A stretch of DNA of 64,000 nucleotides from Diabrotica undecimpunctata (lineage: Eukaryota > Arthropoda > Insecta > Coleoptera > Chrysomelidae): the NCBI RefSeq assembly GCF_040954645.1, contig NC_092807.1, forward strand, positions 82,712,608-82,776,607, given 5' to 3'. The position numbers were made by a program, and so were the translations under genes. Below are positions 1 to 10,744 of the stretch, one piece after another. Positions within the stretch are counted from its first letter, which is position 1. Each line of letters starts with the position of its first letter. The notes beneath the pieces were generated by a model. It ran no database searches. It was not told where the DNA came from and was given only the letters and a program-made list of their open reading frames with translations.

Positions 1-1384
1 GGGAAAACATCACCTAACTGGCATTTTGCATGAATTATTTTGCATTTGCCATCCATCAAGCCATGCAGAGCTGCATTTTAAACATTAAATAATAAAGGGC
101 TAAGAATTGAGTCTTGTGGAAGACCGTAATATAATATTCTTGGACCGTGTAGTATATTTCTATGTTCACGTAAGTATATTTTTCTGTTCATATAAAAATT
201 TAATATATTTACAAAAAGTCTTTTTTCGATACCACATGCCTTACTTTTTGAATGTAATATATCCAAATCAACCAAATCATATGCACCCTTTAAATCTAAG
301 AACAAAAAAAGCATAAATTCGTTTTTTGAGACACAGAGTTGAATTTCTGTAACTTTATGTATGAGAGCATCAATGGTACCTTGATCTCTATGAAATCCAT
401 ACTGTAAGTCGGAAAAAACTGATCTACTTTAAATAAGATGTTCTAATCTAAATTTTACTAGCCTTTCAAACAATTTTGTTACATGATAATAAAGAAATGG
501 GTCTATAAGCTGATGGAAGTTCTGGATTTAAGTTGAATTTGAGTAAAAAACAAATAATTTTATTTTTTAAAGTATAATATTCTTGTCTCAACCAACAACT
601 ATTAAAGATTTGTAAGAAAACATCTTTGGCATTTGACGGCAATTTGTCCAATATCTTATAAGTAAAACAATCTAAACGGGGTGCCGTATTTCTGATTTTT
701 TTTTTTAGTGTAAAATCTAGTTATAAAGGTAAAAGGTGTTATTTTTTATAACATGGAATCTATATTATTAGGATTGAAACGAAAAATTTCTTTGTTGCCA
801 CCAACAGCATTACTATGGACAGATGAAGTGCAAGTTGGTCTAGTATTTGTTTAATGGACACTTCAGAAAATTGAGGGTTTTTGTTGTACAGAAAATTATT
901 GGAAATTAATTTTACGGTTGTTCATATTTTTGAGAGAGAAGTGCTTTTGTTCAGACTATTTAAAAAAATTATCCAACACTTTTTTTTTCTTTATTTTAAA
1001 TAATCGTCTGGTTTGGGCTTCAATATTTTTAAAATTTATGTAACGATAATAGTTGCTTTGCATTCAATACGCTTTTAAGGATTCTGATCTTTTTTTTTTG
1101 TATATGTACATTTCTCGTTGCACCAATAAAGCCTTGGAGTTGAAAGAGTAAAAGGTTTTTTTATGGGTATGGATTTGGAAGTGACTAGGGAGATAGTATG
1201 AAAAATTTGGGCTGTCTTCTCATTGTTAGAAATATTATCAATTAATAAAAATGTAGATAATTGTTTCTCTAAGTCTGTCTGAAATGGCTTCCATGGCAGT
1301 CGTTAAATTTGGTTGATAAATTAATTAGGAATGAAGAAGGGTTAATTTCAAGTTGTATTTTAATAGGAAAATGATTGATAGGAA
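1..1384 (-). mobile_element. Non-LTR retrotransposon fragment (I/Jockey-type), endonuclease tail plus RT
   Basis: Read on the minus strand, pieces of a non-LTR polyprotein run from about 1380 down to the window edge. A region resembling the linker between endonuclease and RT lies at about 1380-900. Next come the RT lead-in NPELPSAYRPISLLSC (466-651), a segment with QYGFHRDQGTIDAL (about 370-420), motif A as FLDLKGAYDLVDLDIL and motif B as GLPQDSILSPLLFNV (78-314). Motif C would lie beyond the window edge. Several stops and frame changes separate the pieces, so this is a dead copy. Motif spacing fits the Jockey/I groups; I cannot choose between them. It abuts the R2-like fragment in the same orientation. 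Confidence 0.7.
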
Positions 1385-2685
1385 ATAGTTAATTTGGCTT
1401 TCATTTGTTTATGATCAATTTTCCGTGCCTGTTTTACTCCGAGATAATTGTATATATCATTTTCACCCATTGCCCCGATGTTTTGGCCATCTTGCATATC
1501 GAAACCTCCGGGCTGAACATTGTCTTTGACTACATTTAAAATACGGCACTTGTCTAGTCCAAAGGTGGTTTTGACTAGAAGCTATTAATTTCAAATTATC
1601 CATATACAACTGATGATTAAGCTTCGCCACAATAGTATTGTTATTTTTGACGATAAAACCTGAGACAGTGGTGTTTAGTAAATAAGATAGTGGGTTCATC
1701 GCTAAACAGAACCAAAGGAAACTCAACGATTCCACTGAAGAAGGACCCGGTTAATTGGGATATCCTTAGTTTCGATGTTGTTTTCAAAAGGTCACTATAG
1801 TTACTATGATCGACTTATATATTTTCAGTATATCTATAAGCCATTTTTGCGGTGCTTAATCAAAGGCCTTCTTCTAGTCAATAAACGCGGTAAAAATATT
1901 TAATTTTTGGGTGTACGACTGGTTATAAATGACTCAGTCGATTAAAAGTTGTTCTTTGCAGCCCATGGAACCCTTAGCGTATCCTTTCTTTTGAGGCTCT
2001 ATGATCTTGTTTAGAGAACAGTGTTGGTAAATACGCTATGCTACACAGCATATGACTAATTTGTACAAAGTTGGAAAACAAGTAATTGGACGGTACTTGG
2101 CTGGATCTTGGGTGTTATTTTAATACTTTGGTATTAGATAAGTGATTCCCTGAGTAAAAAATGGTAGTATTTACTACGGAGTAGAAATAATATGGTTAAA
2201 TAATACTGTTTAAAGCTCATAAACACTCCAAAATTTTTTACCCAGAAGTTGTGAACTCCATCTGGTCCAGGAGATTTCCATTTATGAATCTCTGTGATAA
2301 TGTTCGAGACTTAAGTGGTAAAAGGTTCACAATGAATATTACTGTAGCGTTGACACTTGTTCGTCATGTCTTCAATACATCTAGCATTTTCCTTGACTTG
2401 GGTAGGATTTATTTTTATTTTCTACAGTGAAATTTAGTTTTCTATAGAAAGTCTTCTCTGTATGCTTAGAATGTATATTGTCGCATTTCCTGTTATTACA
2501 AACTGTGTATCTCCTTAGGCGACCTAAATAAATGGAGAGTTTTTGTGGTAGTGTGTCCAGGCCTTGTTGAGCTATGTTGTTTTCTGGATCGTGGAGTATT
2601 CTTGGAGTGTTCAGAATTATTTCTCAGCTCTTTTAATTACTTTTCGAATTCTTACTCCTTGGATGTATTCCATTTTTTATTATTA
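1385..2685 (-). mobile_element. R2-like non-LTR retrotransposon fragment, RT domain
   Basis: Minus-strand RT remnant in several frames. In order from 2685 downward: an N-terminal basic segment with RLRRYTVCNNRKCDN, the lead-in ITEIHKWKSPGPDG (about 2260-2300), a segment ending in KYRPITC, motif A as FTAFID*KKAFD (about 1870-1905), KKGYAKGSMGCKEQLLID (about 1930-1990), motif B as LSFLWFCLAMNPLSYLLN and motif C as LYMDNLKLIAS (1463-1735; the usual second Asp is Asn). YLGVKQARKIDHKQMKAK follows at about 1390-1460. The family is the same as the copy at 49311-51215, which carries a restriction-like endonuclease, hence the R2-like label. It is 5' truncated and is cut off at 1385 by the neighbouring element. 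Confidence 0.75.
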
Positions 2686-2689
2686 ATTA

Positions 2690-2970
2690 TTATAATTGAC
2701 ATTTAGCCATACGGCTCACACTTCCATCTAAGGGGAAATTTTACTCATCCTATATACCTACGGTTGCAAAAGGATTGAGTTCTGGTGGACCCCTTTCCAT
2801 GTTATCGACTTCTAAGTGACTTGGTACGACGTTGTATCTCCCAAAATTTTTCGCAGGCACCTGGATTTCAAAATTAGCACAGCTCTCTGCATGATCGTAT
2901 ATAGATATTCATTTAGACTCAGCTTTTTTATGTTTTCTATGAGATTCTTCGGAATGACTCAACGGAGACT
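2690..2970 (-). mobile_element. R2-like element 3' end: last codons and 3' UTR
   Basis: On the minus strand, about 2970-2830 encodes VIPKNLIENIKKLSLNEYLY and then SRCLRKILGDT before a stop. This closely parallels the end of the R2-like protein at 50960-51107. The following roughly 120 bases (2815-2695) match the 3' UTR of that same copy (51108-51215), including the stretch containing GAGCCGTATGGCTAAAT. The 3' tail is AT-rich. It is immediately followed, in the same orientation, by the N-terminal half of another copy (1385-2685), giving a head-to-tail junction of two partial elements. Confidence 0.75.
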
Positions 2971-3500
2971 ACTTCGGTAGCGGAAAGAAGACCACTTTCA
3001 TTATTATTCCAGTGTGAGAACTGTGTGTGAAAGTGTTTTTTTGTGTGAATGTGTGTGAACTGATCTGGCGAAAACGAAAATTGTGTTCTTTAGTAACCCT
3101 CTGTTCTCTGTGCTCTCTGTTCGAAGTCGAAAGAAAATAACTACCAAATACCAAGTACCAAGATTTAAGCAGTGCATTAAACTTTAACAATTTTAAAAAA
3201 CTTATATATGGTAGACTGTACAAAAATCTTAAAATTTTGTTGTTAATTACTTATCACTTACTCTCCCTTAAATTATAACCTTTTATTGTGGATGAGGTCA
3301 ATAAAAAAAGACAGGAAATTTGTGAGGAAATTATATCTGTATTAGATATTTAATATAAATCTATATAAACAATTTTGCTTAAACTACTTCTGAAGTAATT
3401 GAAAGTAGTAAGAAAGATAACTTTTGTTTTACTTGCGTTGTAATTGTGATGTGCAATTATTTGACAATAACCCGTATATAGTCGTCAATTCTTATTATTT
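2971..3500. other. No recognisable gene; GT-rich and AT-rich sequence
   Basis: A short GTGTGTGAA-type imperfect repeat lies at about 3010-3065. A minus-strand frame of 84 codons spans 2969-3223, but its product shows no motif I recognise and it partly reads the simple repeat. Nothing else was supported. Confidence 0.4.
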
Positions 3501-3504
3501 TATA

Positions 3505-3660
3505 AGATTCAGGTCATTTAACACCGTGCACTCTGAAGCCCGGAGGCTGCTCAATTAAATTGGGAATTAAAAAATTTCTAGTGACAGAGCCAGGGATCGA
3601 TACCAGGCCCTCCGGCTTTGTAAGTTAGTACCATAGTCACTTAACCGGCCGCCACAGATG
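3505..3660 (-). repeat. tRNA-derived SINE candidate
   Basis: On the minus strand, 3660-3585 reads like a degenerate tRNA. A box A-like GGCGGCCGGTTAAGTG is followed about 40 bases on by a box B-like GGTATCGATCCC, in tRNA-like spacing. The sequence then runs into an unrelated body down to about 3505. An RNA polymerase III promoter inside a tRNA-like head is the hallmark of tRNA-derived SINEs. I see no second copy in this window and no clear target duplication, so the 3' limit is approximate. It is not a functional tRNA, because the acceptor stem does not pair. Confidence 0.45.
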
Positions 3661-4250
3661 CGACCACCATCCTCATGATAAAAAGGCTTCAAATTCAATC
3701 AATGCTATAACCCGTCCACACACTTCCATAGTCTTATTTCTAAAAATCTATAAAATTAAATACGTATTTCTAATCGCTAATGTTCTAACTAAGAATTTAC
3801 TGAACATTTCATACAGATAAAGATTAAACTAAGTGCTTTTCTAAGTTTTTCTCATACATTTTATACACTTATTTATTTACGGTGTTATTGCTGTTATTAT
3901 TGCTGAATCCTGTCTATTTACATACAGTGTATATTTATATACAATTAAAATCATGATTTCAATTAAGTGACATATTTGGGGAAAAGTTAAATTATGTGAT
4001 ATGATTGACAAAGTATTAAGTAGTTCTGCTATAGGTATTATGCTCTGTTCAAACTATTTAATTTGGTATAGCGCAGTCATAGAGTCGAAAGTTGGAGCTA
4101 TGCTAGGAATAAAATTATTCTAAATTATTTTTTTTTCTCAGTACTCCACTATTCAAAGTTATCATCTTTGATCTTATTGAATTAGTACCGCATCTCCAGC
4201 ACTTCCTTGATAGCTAACAGAAGAGTCCCTGGTCCTCCAGCTTGGGAGTT
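3661..4250. other. No recognisable gene; AT-rich spacer
   Basis: I see no coding signature, RNA gene or clear repeat structure on either strand in this stretch. Confidence 0.4.
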
Positions 4251-4263
4251 GCCGTAAAGATAA

Positions 4264-4420
4264 AAATTTTATGAAAAATATTAAATTTGGTATTTATATG
4301 TAACTATACCACAATTGGTTTTAATATAAATTATATTTTTACATTTGTTTTTGACGTTTGGATTTCCACTCCGGAAATGCTTTTCAATTGTTTTTAATCA
4401 AATACGGATTTTTGTGCGTT
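4264..4420 (-). repeat. Short interspersed repeat with conserved hairpin (related to 30020-30192)
   Basis: The segment contains ATTTCCACTCCGGAAAT at 4362-4378, a perfect stem with a small loop, flanked by GACGTTTG. The same arrangement occurs in the 173-bp insertion at 30020-30192, together with the shared upstream stretch ACAATTrrnnTTAA. On the minus strand the hairpin is followed by CAAACGTC (GAAACGTC in the other copy). Similar termini are known from Penelope-like elements, and a Penelope-type RT fragment lies 500 bases away, but assignment of this piece to that element is inference. Confidence 0.4.
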
Positions 4421-4899
4421 TGTAGATACCGTTCCTGACGTTCTATTAATTAATTCATTTTGATATACTCTTGCTGCTAACTTCTTCTTTTAATATTGAT
4501 AACCACAGCCTGCTACATTATAGTGATGGGTTTGCTACACATTTTTCTTAATTAAGTAAGATGGGGCTTCTTTTATTGTGGGGTCAGTTCTTTGATCTGT
4601 TCAGTGTGTTGTCTTTCTGTCAACAACTACCATCACATCAAAAGAAAAAATGTAGAGTACTGTGCAAAAGGGAACTGGAATAGCACAAAATCAAAAGCAA
4701 ATGTTAGTAAAGAGGAAGTATAAGAGTCCATAATAATATTTATTACCTGCGGACAATGGCAACGAAACTGTAATTATAAACAAAATTCATTACCAAGATA
4801 AAATTTAAGAATTAGCGACAAATGAACCTTACAAAAAAACTAAAAATGTAACCAATCAAATAATTTGAGAAAAATTTAAAAAACACTACACACATTTAA

Positions 4900-5395
4900 G
4901 GAATAACTGAGAGAACATCAACACTCCATTACCTATAGAAAGTCCCAAAAATATACAAAGCAAACGTATATCTCAGACCAATTTGCAGATTATCAAAGTT
5001 CCTTCTATAGTTATATAATACAGCCATTAGCTCACAACAAAACAACATTTATAAAGAATTCACAGCATTTTCTACAAAAACTAGCAGAAGTAGAATGCAA
5101 TTCTAATAATATTCTGGTTAGTTTTGATATTAACAGCTTTTTCACTAATGTGCCCATGGAAAATCTTAAAAAATAATAAAAAGCAAACTAGAGAGGGATA
5201 ATACATTGACAATAAAATCCAAACTGAATCAGCTATAATGGACTACACTATGCATGAACATCACCTATTTTCAATTAGATAATGATTCCTATAACCAAGA
5301 TTCTGGATTCATCATGGAGCTCTTCATTATCTCCATTATTAACAGATATTTTCATGGAAAAATTTAAGTAAAGCATTGTGTAAAATCATGACCAA
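4900..5395 (+). mobile_element. Penelope-like retroelement RT fragment
   Basis: Plus-strand pieces in changing frames match the Penelope RT signature: VPKIYKANVYLRPI, then a segment with FIKNSQHFLQKL, then motif A as LVSFDINSFFTNVP (about 5110-5155), MNITYFQLDNDSYNQDSGF (about 5255-5310) and LSPLLTDIFMEKF (about 5325-5370). The LVSFD..S.FTNVP motif is diagnostic for Penelope-like RTs, which are distinct from LTR and ordinary non-LTR RTs. The YVDD-type motif C and the GIY-YIG endonuclease are not seen, so the copy is truncated. A gypsy fragment begins directly downstream in the same orientation. Confidence 0.75.
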
Positions 5396-5419
5396 AAGCC
5401 CTCAGTATACTAGTGAATA

Positions 5420-6770
5420 CCGCTGTGAATACTAGTGACTCTTATTCGTTACCGGGTTTGGATGATTCATTACATGCTGCTAAGTGAACTTTTTGTGATG
5501 TGTCAACCATAGTCTTACAATCGGGATATCATCAAGTTAATTTCTCTGAAGCTGACCGTGATAAAACTGCGTTTGTGCCACCATTCGGTACTTACCGGTA
5601 CTAGCGGATGCTTTTTGGTCTCAAAAGAGCTCCAATAACTTTTCAAAGACTGATGGACCGTTTTCAAAGTGATATTAGTAATGATGTGATTTTAAGTTAC
5701 CTAGACGATCTTATCCGTTAATCTGGATAAAACTGCTGCTATATCGGAACGGTTACCTTTGAGAAACCTTAAGGAAGTGAAATTTTTCCTTCAGAGAGCT
5801 AGTTGGTTACGTAGATTTATATATCTTTCTATTTAGACAATTGAGTGGTTTAATTGAGAAAAGTAAGTCATGAAAATGGAAGGAAGTGGAAGAGAACTTT
5901 TTCGAAACTCTTAAGTTACTGATCACCGCACCAATTTTTGGCAAGCAGATGAAAATCAGCCGTATATTATTCGTACTGACGTCAGTAGTTACGCGTTAGG
6001 AGCAGTATTGCTATAAGGAGATATCTACGACAAGCATCCCCTGGTATACACTAGCAGACTTCTAACACATGCCAATTGCAACTAGTTCACTTCAGAAAGA
6101 GGAACTTTTGCTGTTGCTTGGGCTTTAAAAACACCTTTTACTAAAATAACCCTGCGGACTAATAACAAACCCCTAAAGTGGTTGCTAAGCCTAAAATCTG
6201 CCACAGAAAGTTTGGTAACATGGGCACTATTGGTTCAAGGCTATGACTTAACTATCGATTATTTGCCTGGTAAACGTAATATGGTTTCCGATAGAATTTC
6301 CAGACCACCATGTGCACATAATGATGTATTGTCCTGCGTGATTTTACAGTATAAATTAACTTTGCCAACGCCAGGGTGTAACAATTGAAAGACCCAGATA
6401 TTGCCAACATAATCCAATTGTTCGAAGACTCCAATTCGAATAAATAAGTAAAATAGATAGATCGTGTAGACTTGCTCACACAAGGAGTAATCTACCATTA
6501 CCCGTCGAAAGAAGACAAAGAAGAGGCTCAGTTAGTAGTACCCAGACATGAGCGTGAAGCCATTATAAATTAATATTATAATACGCTAACTGCTGGCCAT
6601 TATGGCATTGAATGTACTTTAAAAAGAATTGCTGAAAAATTCTTCTTTCCAGGCATGCGATATTTTGACGCTGATTATATTGATAAATGCCCATATTTTT
6701 TAAGATCTAAGACCTCTAACCAGAAACCAGTTGGACTTTTACAAAACCCTGTGTGTGTGTGCAACGTTTC
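5420..6770 (+). mobile_element. Ty3/gypsy pol fragment: RT, RNase H, integrase zinc domain
   Basis: Plus strand with scattered stops. RT core: LQSGYHQVNFSEADRDKTAF, then FGLKRAPITFQRLMD, then motif C as SYLDDLI (about 5520-5715). RNase H: TDVSSYALGAVL near 5970-6010, FTSERGTFAVAWALK near 6090-6130, then a connection region (6182-6388) with DLTIDYLPGKRNMVSDRISR. Integrase N-terminal zinc-binding region with VPRHEREAII, then TAGHYGIECTLKRI and FFFPGM (about 6535-6660). Order and spacing are standard for gypsy pol. Gag, protease, the integrase core and both LTRs are absent. The copy is heavily mutated; its clade was not determined. Confidence 0.8.
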
Positions 6771-6784
6771 AAAACACTCTACTA

Positions 6785-6975
6785 CGGAGGAAGCTGTTAG
6801 TTGTTGCCATTAAACCATCAGGGTCTTCTAACTATAATGCCACAAATTAGTCGCATTCATCCTGTAATCATCCTTTCCCAAGTTAGCATGCTCCTTTTTT
6901 AACATACTGCACCGTAATGATAAAGATGAAATAGTCAGACATACGTATTTACGGTTGTCTTTAATCGATATACCT
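6785..6975. repeat. Dispersed direct repeat, copy 1
   Basis: About 185 bases are similar to 7095-7285, sharing for example GGGTCTTCTAA.T.TAATGCCACAAATT and AAATAGTCAGA, with AT-rich spacer between copies. No coding sense was found in either copy. The spacing (about 310 bases start to start) suggests an old tandem duplication or the terminal repeats of a small element. Confidence 0.55.
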
Positions 6976-7094
6976 ATTTTGTTTTTTTGTTTTTTTTTTT
7001 TGTTTTACGAGCATTACATTTTGCTTTTATTATTTACTTGCATTAACCTTTTCTATTTGTTTTAAACGTTTTAACGTTCGGTATCCCTTTTCTC

Positions 7095-7285
7095 AGGTAG
7101 CTGGAGCTTCCTTCGTGGTTATTGTTAGTTTTTGCCCTGTAAACCATTCGGGTCTTCTAAATGTAATGCCACAAATTGGTTGTAATGCTCCTGTAGCGAT
7201 TATTCCTCAAGTTAATAAGTGCCTTGGCTAGACTGTACTAATGACGACCAAATAGTCAGAAATATGTATTTACCGTTGCCCTCCA
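7095..7285. repeat. Dispersed direct repeat, copy 2
   Basis: Second member of the pair described at 6785-6975. It shows base differences throughout and small indels, so the duplication is old. A T-rich tract (about 6978-7010) lies between the copies. Confidence 0.55.
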
Positions 7286-7490
7286 TCGATGGACCTCTTT
7301 TGAAAAACTACTTTGACGGTTTAATAAATAAATAATTTGACAGAAAACTTGTTGAGCTAACAAAGACAGTAGCAGTTATGGTCACGAAAATATCAAACGA
7401 GTAAGTTACTAAAGCACTTCAAAAAATAAAAAGAGGTAAAGCAGTTGGACCACATAATATCCCTAAGAAAGTGCGAACAAATGCCAAACA

Positions 7491-7612
7491 AATGCAGGAG
7501 TATATTGGTACCTGGTTACAAAAAAAAAAGAAAATATACAACAATTCACAAATGCAGGAGTATATTGGTACCTGGTTACAAAAAAAAAAAAGAAAATATA
7601 CAACAATTCACA
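7491..7612 (+). repeat. Two-copy tandem repeat, 60-bp unit
   Basis: The unit beginning AATGCAGGAGTATATTGG and containing GGTACCTGGTTAC plus an A-run occurs twice back to back, differing only in A-run length. It lies inside the RTE RT lead-in. Confidence 0.85.
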
Positions 7613-7667
7613 AAATACAGGGTCATAAAAGTACTCAGACACATTGTAAAAATATGACAGATAGAGA

Positions 7668-7670
7668 GGA

Positions 7671-7703
<33 letters not shown>
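7668..7703 (+). repeat. (GA)n microsatellite
   Basis: A nearly pure GA array inserted in the RTE fragment between the HIVK segment and the GFMQGRS segment. Confidence 0.9.
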
Positions 7704-7708
<5 letters not shown>

Positions 7709-8230
7709 TAATTTACAGACGGATACGTAAAGAAATATACTAAAATCGGTTTGGATTTATGCAAGGCAGATCATGGCTAAATAAGCAAGACGTCTTGTTA
7801 AGAAAGTAAATATTGTGAGTGATATATATTAGGAAATATAAACTACTGTCAGCACAGGTGTCTGTAGTGGGTTAGGACAGTAGGAATGGATTAGGGCTCA
7901 GTGTTGTTTTTATTTATTATCATTATCGTTAATGTTGGATATGATCAGAAGAAAACTACAGGATAATATTTCCTCTATGCAATGTTGGTAAGAAATATTA
8001 AAAGCGATTTATAGAAGAGACAAAATTAATTTTTTAAGTTCGTGGTAGATGAAAGAGTGGAAGACCTGGTGGTAGACACTTAGACAGGACATATTGTTTA
8101 GATATTGGTATGGCGCAAGATATAGACTTACAGAAAAATTAAATTAGGGAAGCAGACGCCGCACAAACAGTTGAATGAAATTTTTTTGCTTTGAGCTGAA
8201 AAAAGCAGCTAAAGGTGCTAAAATGAATTT

Positions 8231-9189
8231 CAAGGAAATAAATAACGAGCAATAAGAATTTCTGTAAGATTGTATTGTACACTGTGTTTATTTGGAAATT
8301 ATTGTTTTACCATTCAATTTAGCCTTTGGGAATAAATAAAATTTTATATGAATTGGAACATGAATATCTATAACTAGAACATCTACTAAAGAACGAAAAA
8401 TATTTGTTTCATATCAAATACTTTTAAGTTTTAAAAACTTTAGAGCTTGGGGTTTATATATATCATTTTTTTTTCAATTTAAATATTAATACTTAATTAA
8501 TATAAATCAAAACCGCACTGAATATAAATCTACTGCAATCACAAATCCCGCCTCTTTTATAAGCAATAAATAATAACACCTATATTTCCTTTACAGTTAT
8601 CATCGTTTTTGTAGGAAATAAATCTTCGTCAGTACATTTAGAACATCATCTTTAGACGGTTTATTTCTTGTCAGCAAGTTGTTTTATGGTCACTTTATTT
8701 TCTTATTTCAAATACCAGAGCCGGAGCTCCATTAATCATTCTTATCTTAGACAACGACATCACTTTGGGAGTATTAAATATCTTAATCAAGAAACTTTTA
8801 TGTAGTCATGAAAATGTCAAATTTGCAATTAAAAGATGGTGCCGCCTACTTTATGCAGGCTATTAATATGTTTTCCAGCATGTATCGGTAATAAATTCTG
8901 ACTTTCACATTCAGTTTATAGGATCTTAGATATACAGGTATAGGTGACATAAAACGAAATTTAATCAGCATGACTTCAAAACGTTCTTCTGGGATCTAAT
9001 AAAAACAATATCTTGATATGTTGAAAATACATGGTCAGTCTCAAATTTAAGAGAATTTTATATATTTATAAATGTTAGCATAATTTTATTATATAGAGCC
9101 ACCTAAAAAAATTTAATTGATATAGGCCATGGAATCACATAAATATTAGGTTCGGTAGTGACGTATTTACTATGCTGAATGATTGAAAG
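8231..9189. other. No recognisable gene; AT-rich
   Basis: No convincing protein motif on either strand and no internal repeat that I can support. Confidence 0.4.
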
Positions 9190-9815
9190 ACAAACATATT
9201 GAGCCAGTTGACTCCTATAAATACTTGGGCCATGAGATTAGAATAAGTCAAGACAACCAAACAATCGAGCTGAAAAGAATAATAAACCTCGCTTGGGCTG
9301 CATTTGGAAAGATGAAGTATAGATATGTTTAGGTCTAAGATTGCAATGTGTCTAAAAAGAAAAGTATTTAATCAGTGTATTTTGCCAGTAATCACCTACG
9401 GTGCAGAAACCCTAACACTCACAAGAACAACAGTAAGTAAACTGCAAGTTGCGGAAAGGGCAATGGAGAGAATAATGTTAGGGATTACGTGATAGAATAC
9501 CCAATACTACTATAAGCAAAAGATCAGAAGTAGCAGACGTTATTGAAAGGATAACAACACTAAAGTGGAACTAGGTAGGTCATGTAGCAAGATCAGTTGA
9601 TGATCGGCGGACAAAAAGAATTTTGAAATGGAGACCCCGAAGACAAGCTAACAGAAATAGAGGTCGACCCCCAACGAGATGAACAGATGACATAAAAAGA
9701 GTGACTACAAATTGGATTCAGATGGCGCAAAATCGGACTACGTGAAAAAGCATGCGAGAGACCTATATTCAGCAGTGGATATTAGAGGCTAGTTGATGAT
9801 GATGATGATGAATGA
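9190..9815 (+). mobile_element. RTE-type element 3' end with (GATGAT)n tail
   Basis: The plus strand encodes the C-terminal part of an RTE polyprotein with a few frame changes: VDSYKYLGHEIRISQDNQ, then INLAWAAFGKMKY, then PVITYGAETLTLTRTTVSKL, then ITTLKWN*VGHVARS, then NRGRPPTR*TDDIKRV and ETYIQQWILEA before the stop at about 9790. This post-RT region with an AETLTLT-like motif and a basic GRPP tail is typical of RTE/BovB-like elements, which also end in short tandem repeats. Here the tail is TGATGATGATGATG (9793-9812). The element is 5' truncated, with no RT catalytic motif. Confidence 0.8.
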
Positions 9816-10744
9816 TTTGATGGGTTTGATATTGTCAATGTAACATTTGGTTGGTGGTATGTCTGGTAACTAATATTTTTGAGAAATTTAAGTAAAACTC
9901 ACATTCAATATAGTAATTATTAATAAATATTACTTCTATATAGATAAAAAGTAAAGAGCTAGCCACAAAATAGCGTGAATGAATATTTAACTAAATAGTG
10001 GGTCAATTGACATTATTGTTTTGAGGATTTTGAAAAATACAGATAGCACTGTAAAAAAAATTTGAGTAAGAACGTACAGCTGAGATCAATATCATAAATA
10101 TTGGTTTTGTAAAATATTTTAGTTCTGTACAATATAACAATAAGACCCTTATTTGATACATAAATCAACTTAATGAAAAATGGGTATTGGGAATGGTTAT
10201 AATCAGAGAAACTATTTAATATTCTTGAGTTTTTGGTAAACAAAAAATACGCAGGAACAATTAAATTCTATTTATAACTAAATATTTAATTAAAATTAAG
10301 CTTTTTCTATTTAAAAGTGTTTTTCAATCTAATGAGTATCAACAATAAACGAAAGTGGTGACATTGACAAAAGATGGGAAGGATTTTACCCACTGGATCA
10401 CAGTAAAATGATTATAAATTTATATAGGAAATAGATAATACATGTTAGAACTTCTAACTAATTAGTTTACAAGTTTACTCTAAATGATAAGTCCATTGAT
10501 TTTATTCTACTTAACCTTCGTTGTTCCTGGGATTTGTCTAGGACGATAAGTGCAGTTTTTATGATATTCCATCTTGGTAATGTATGCAGTGCTACGTTTT
10601 TATTATGGCCGTTTTTCTTTTTTACCGGATCTATTTGTTGCAGTTTCGCAACTGTGTCTAAACATTTGTAATATATTAACAGACTTTTGGGTAGTTTTGA
10701 TTCTCCCCGTATATTAGCCAAGATTCCGTGTGTAAAAACCACAA
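9816..10744. other. No recognisable gene; one unassigned minus-strand frame
   Basis: The only frame of note is 10467-10742 on the minus strand (91 codons, lysine-rich, contains GHNKNVALHTLPRWN). I recognise no family, it lacks a supporting context, and it may be chance or a TE scrap. The rest is AT-rich. Confidence 0.3.

Larger units (their letters stand above)
7395..8230 (+). mobile_element. RTE-type non-LTR retrotransposon fragment, internally deleted
   Basis: Plus-strand fragments of RTE RT: KALQKIKRGKAVGPHNIP (about 7405-7460), then VIKVLRHIVK (about 7622-7655), then a segment ending NRFGFMQGRS (about 7745-7775), then a motif B remnant IRAQCCFYLLSLSLMLDMI (about 7895-7945). Motif C is missing. 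A C-terminal type segment GRPGGRHLDRTYCL follows at about 8055-8095. Two expansions disrupt the frame: a 60-bp tandem duplication (7491-7612) and a GA array (7668-7703). A separate RTE tail lies at 9190-9815; whether they once belonged together is unclear. Confidence 0.65.

Noticed and set aside
7491..7612. Possible CRISPR-like repeat
   Set aside because: Only two units, tandem without unique spacers, inside an RTE remnant; a simple duplication.
10467..10742. Minus-strand 91-codon frame
   Set aside because: No recognisable family or context; not called as a gene.
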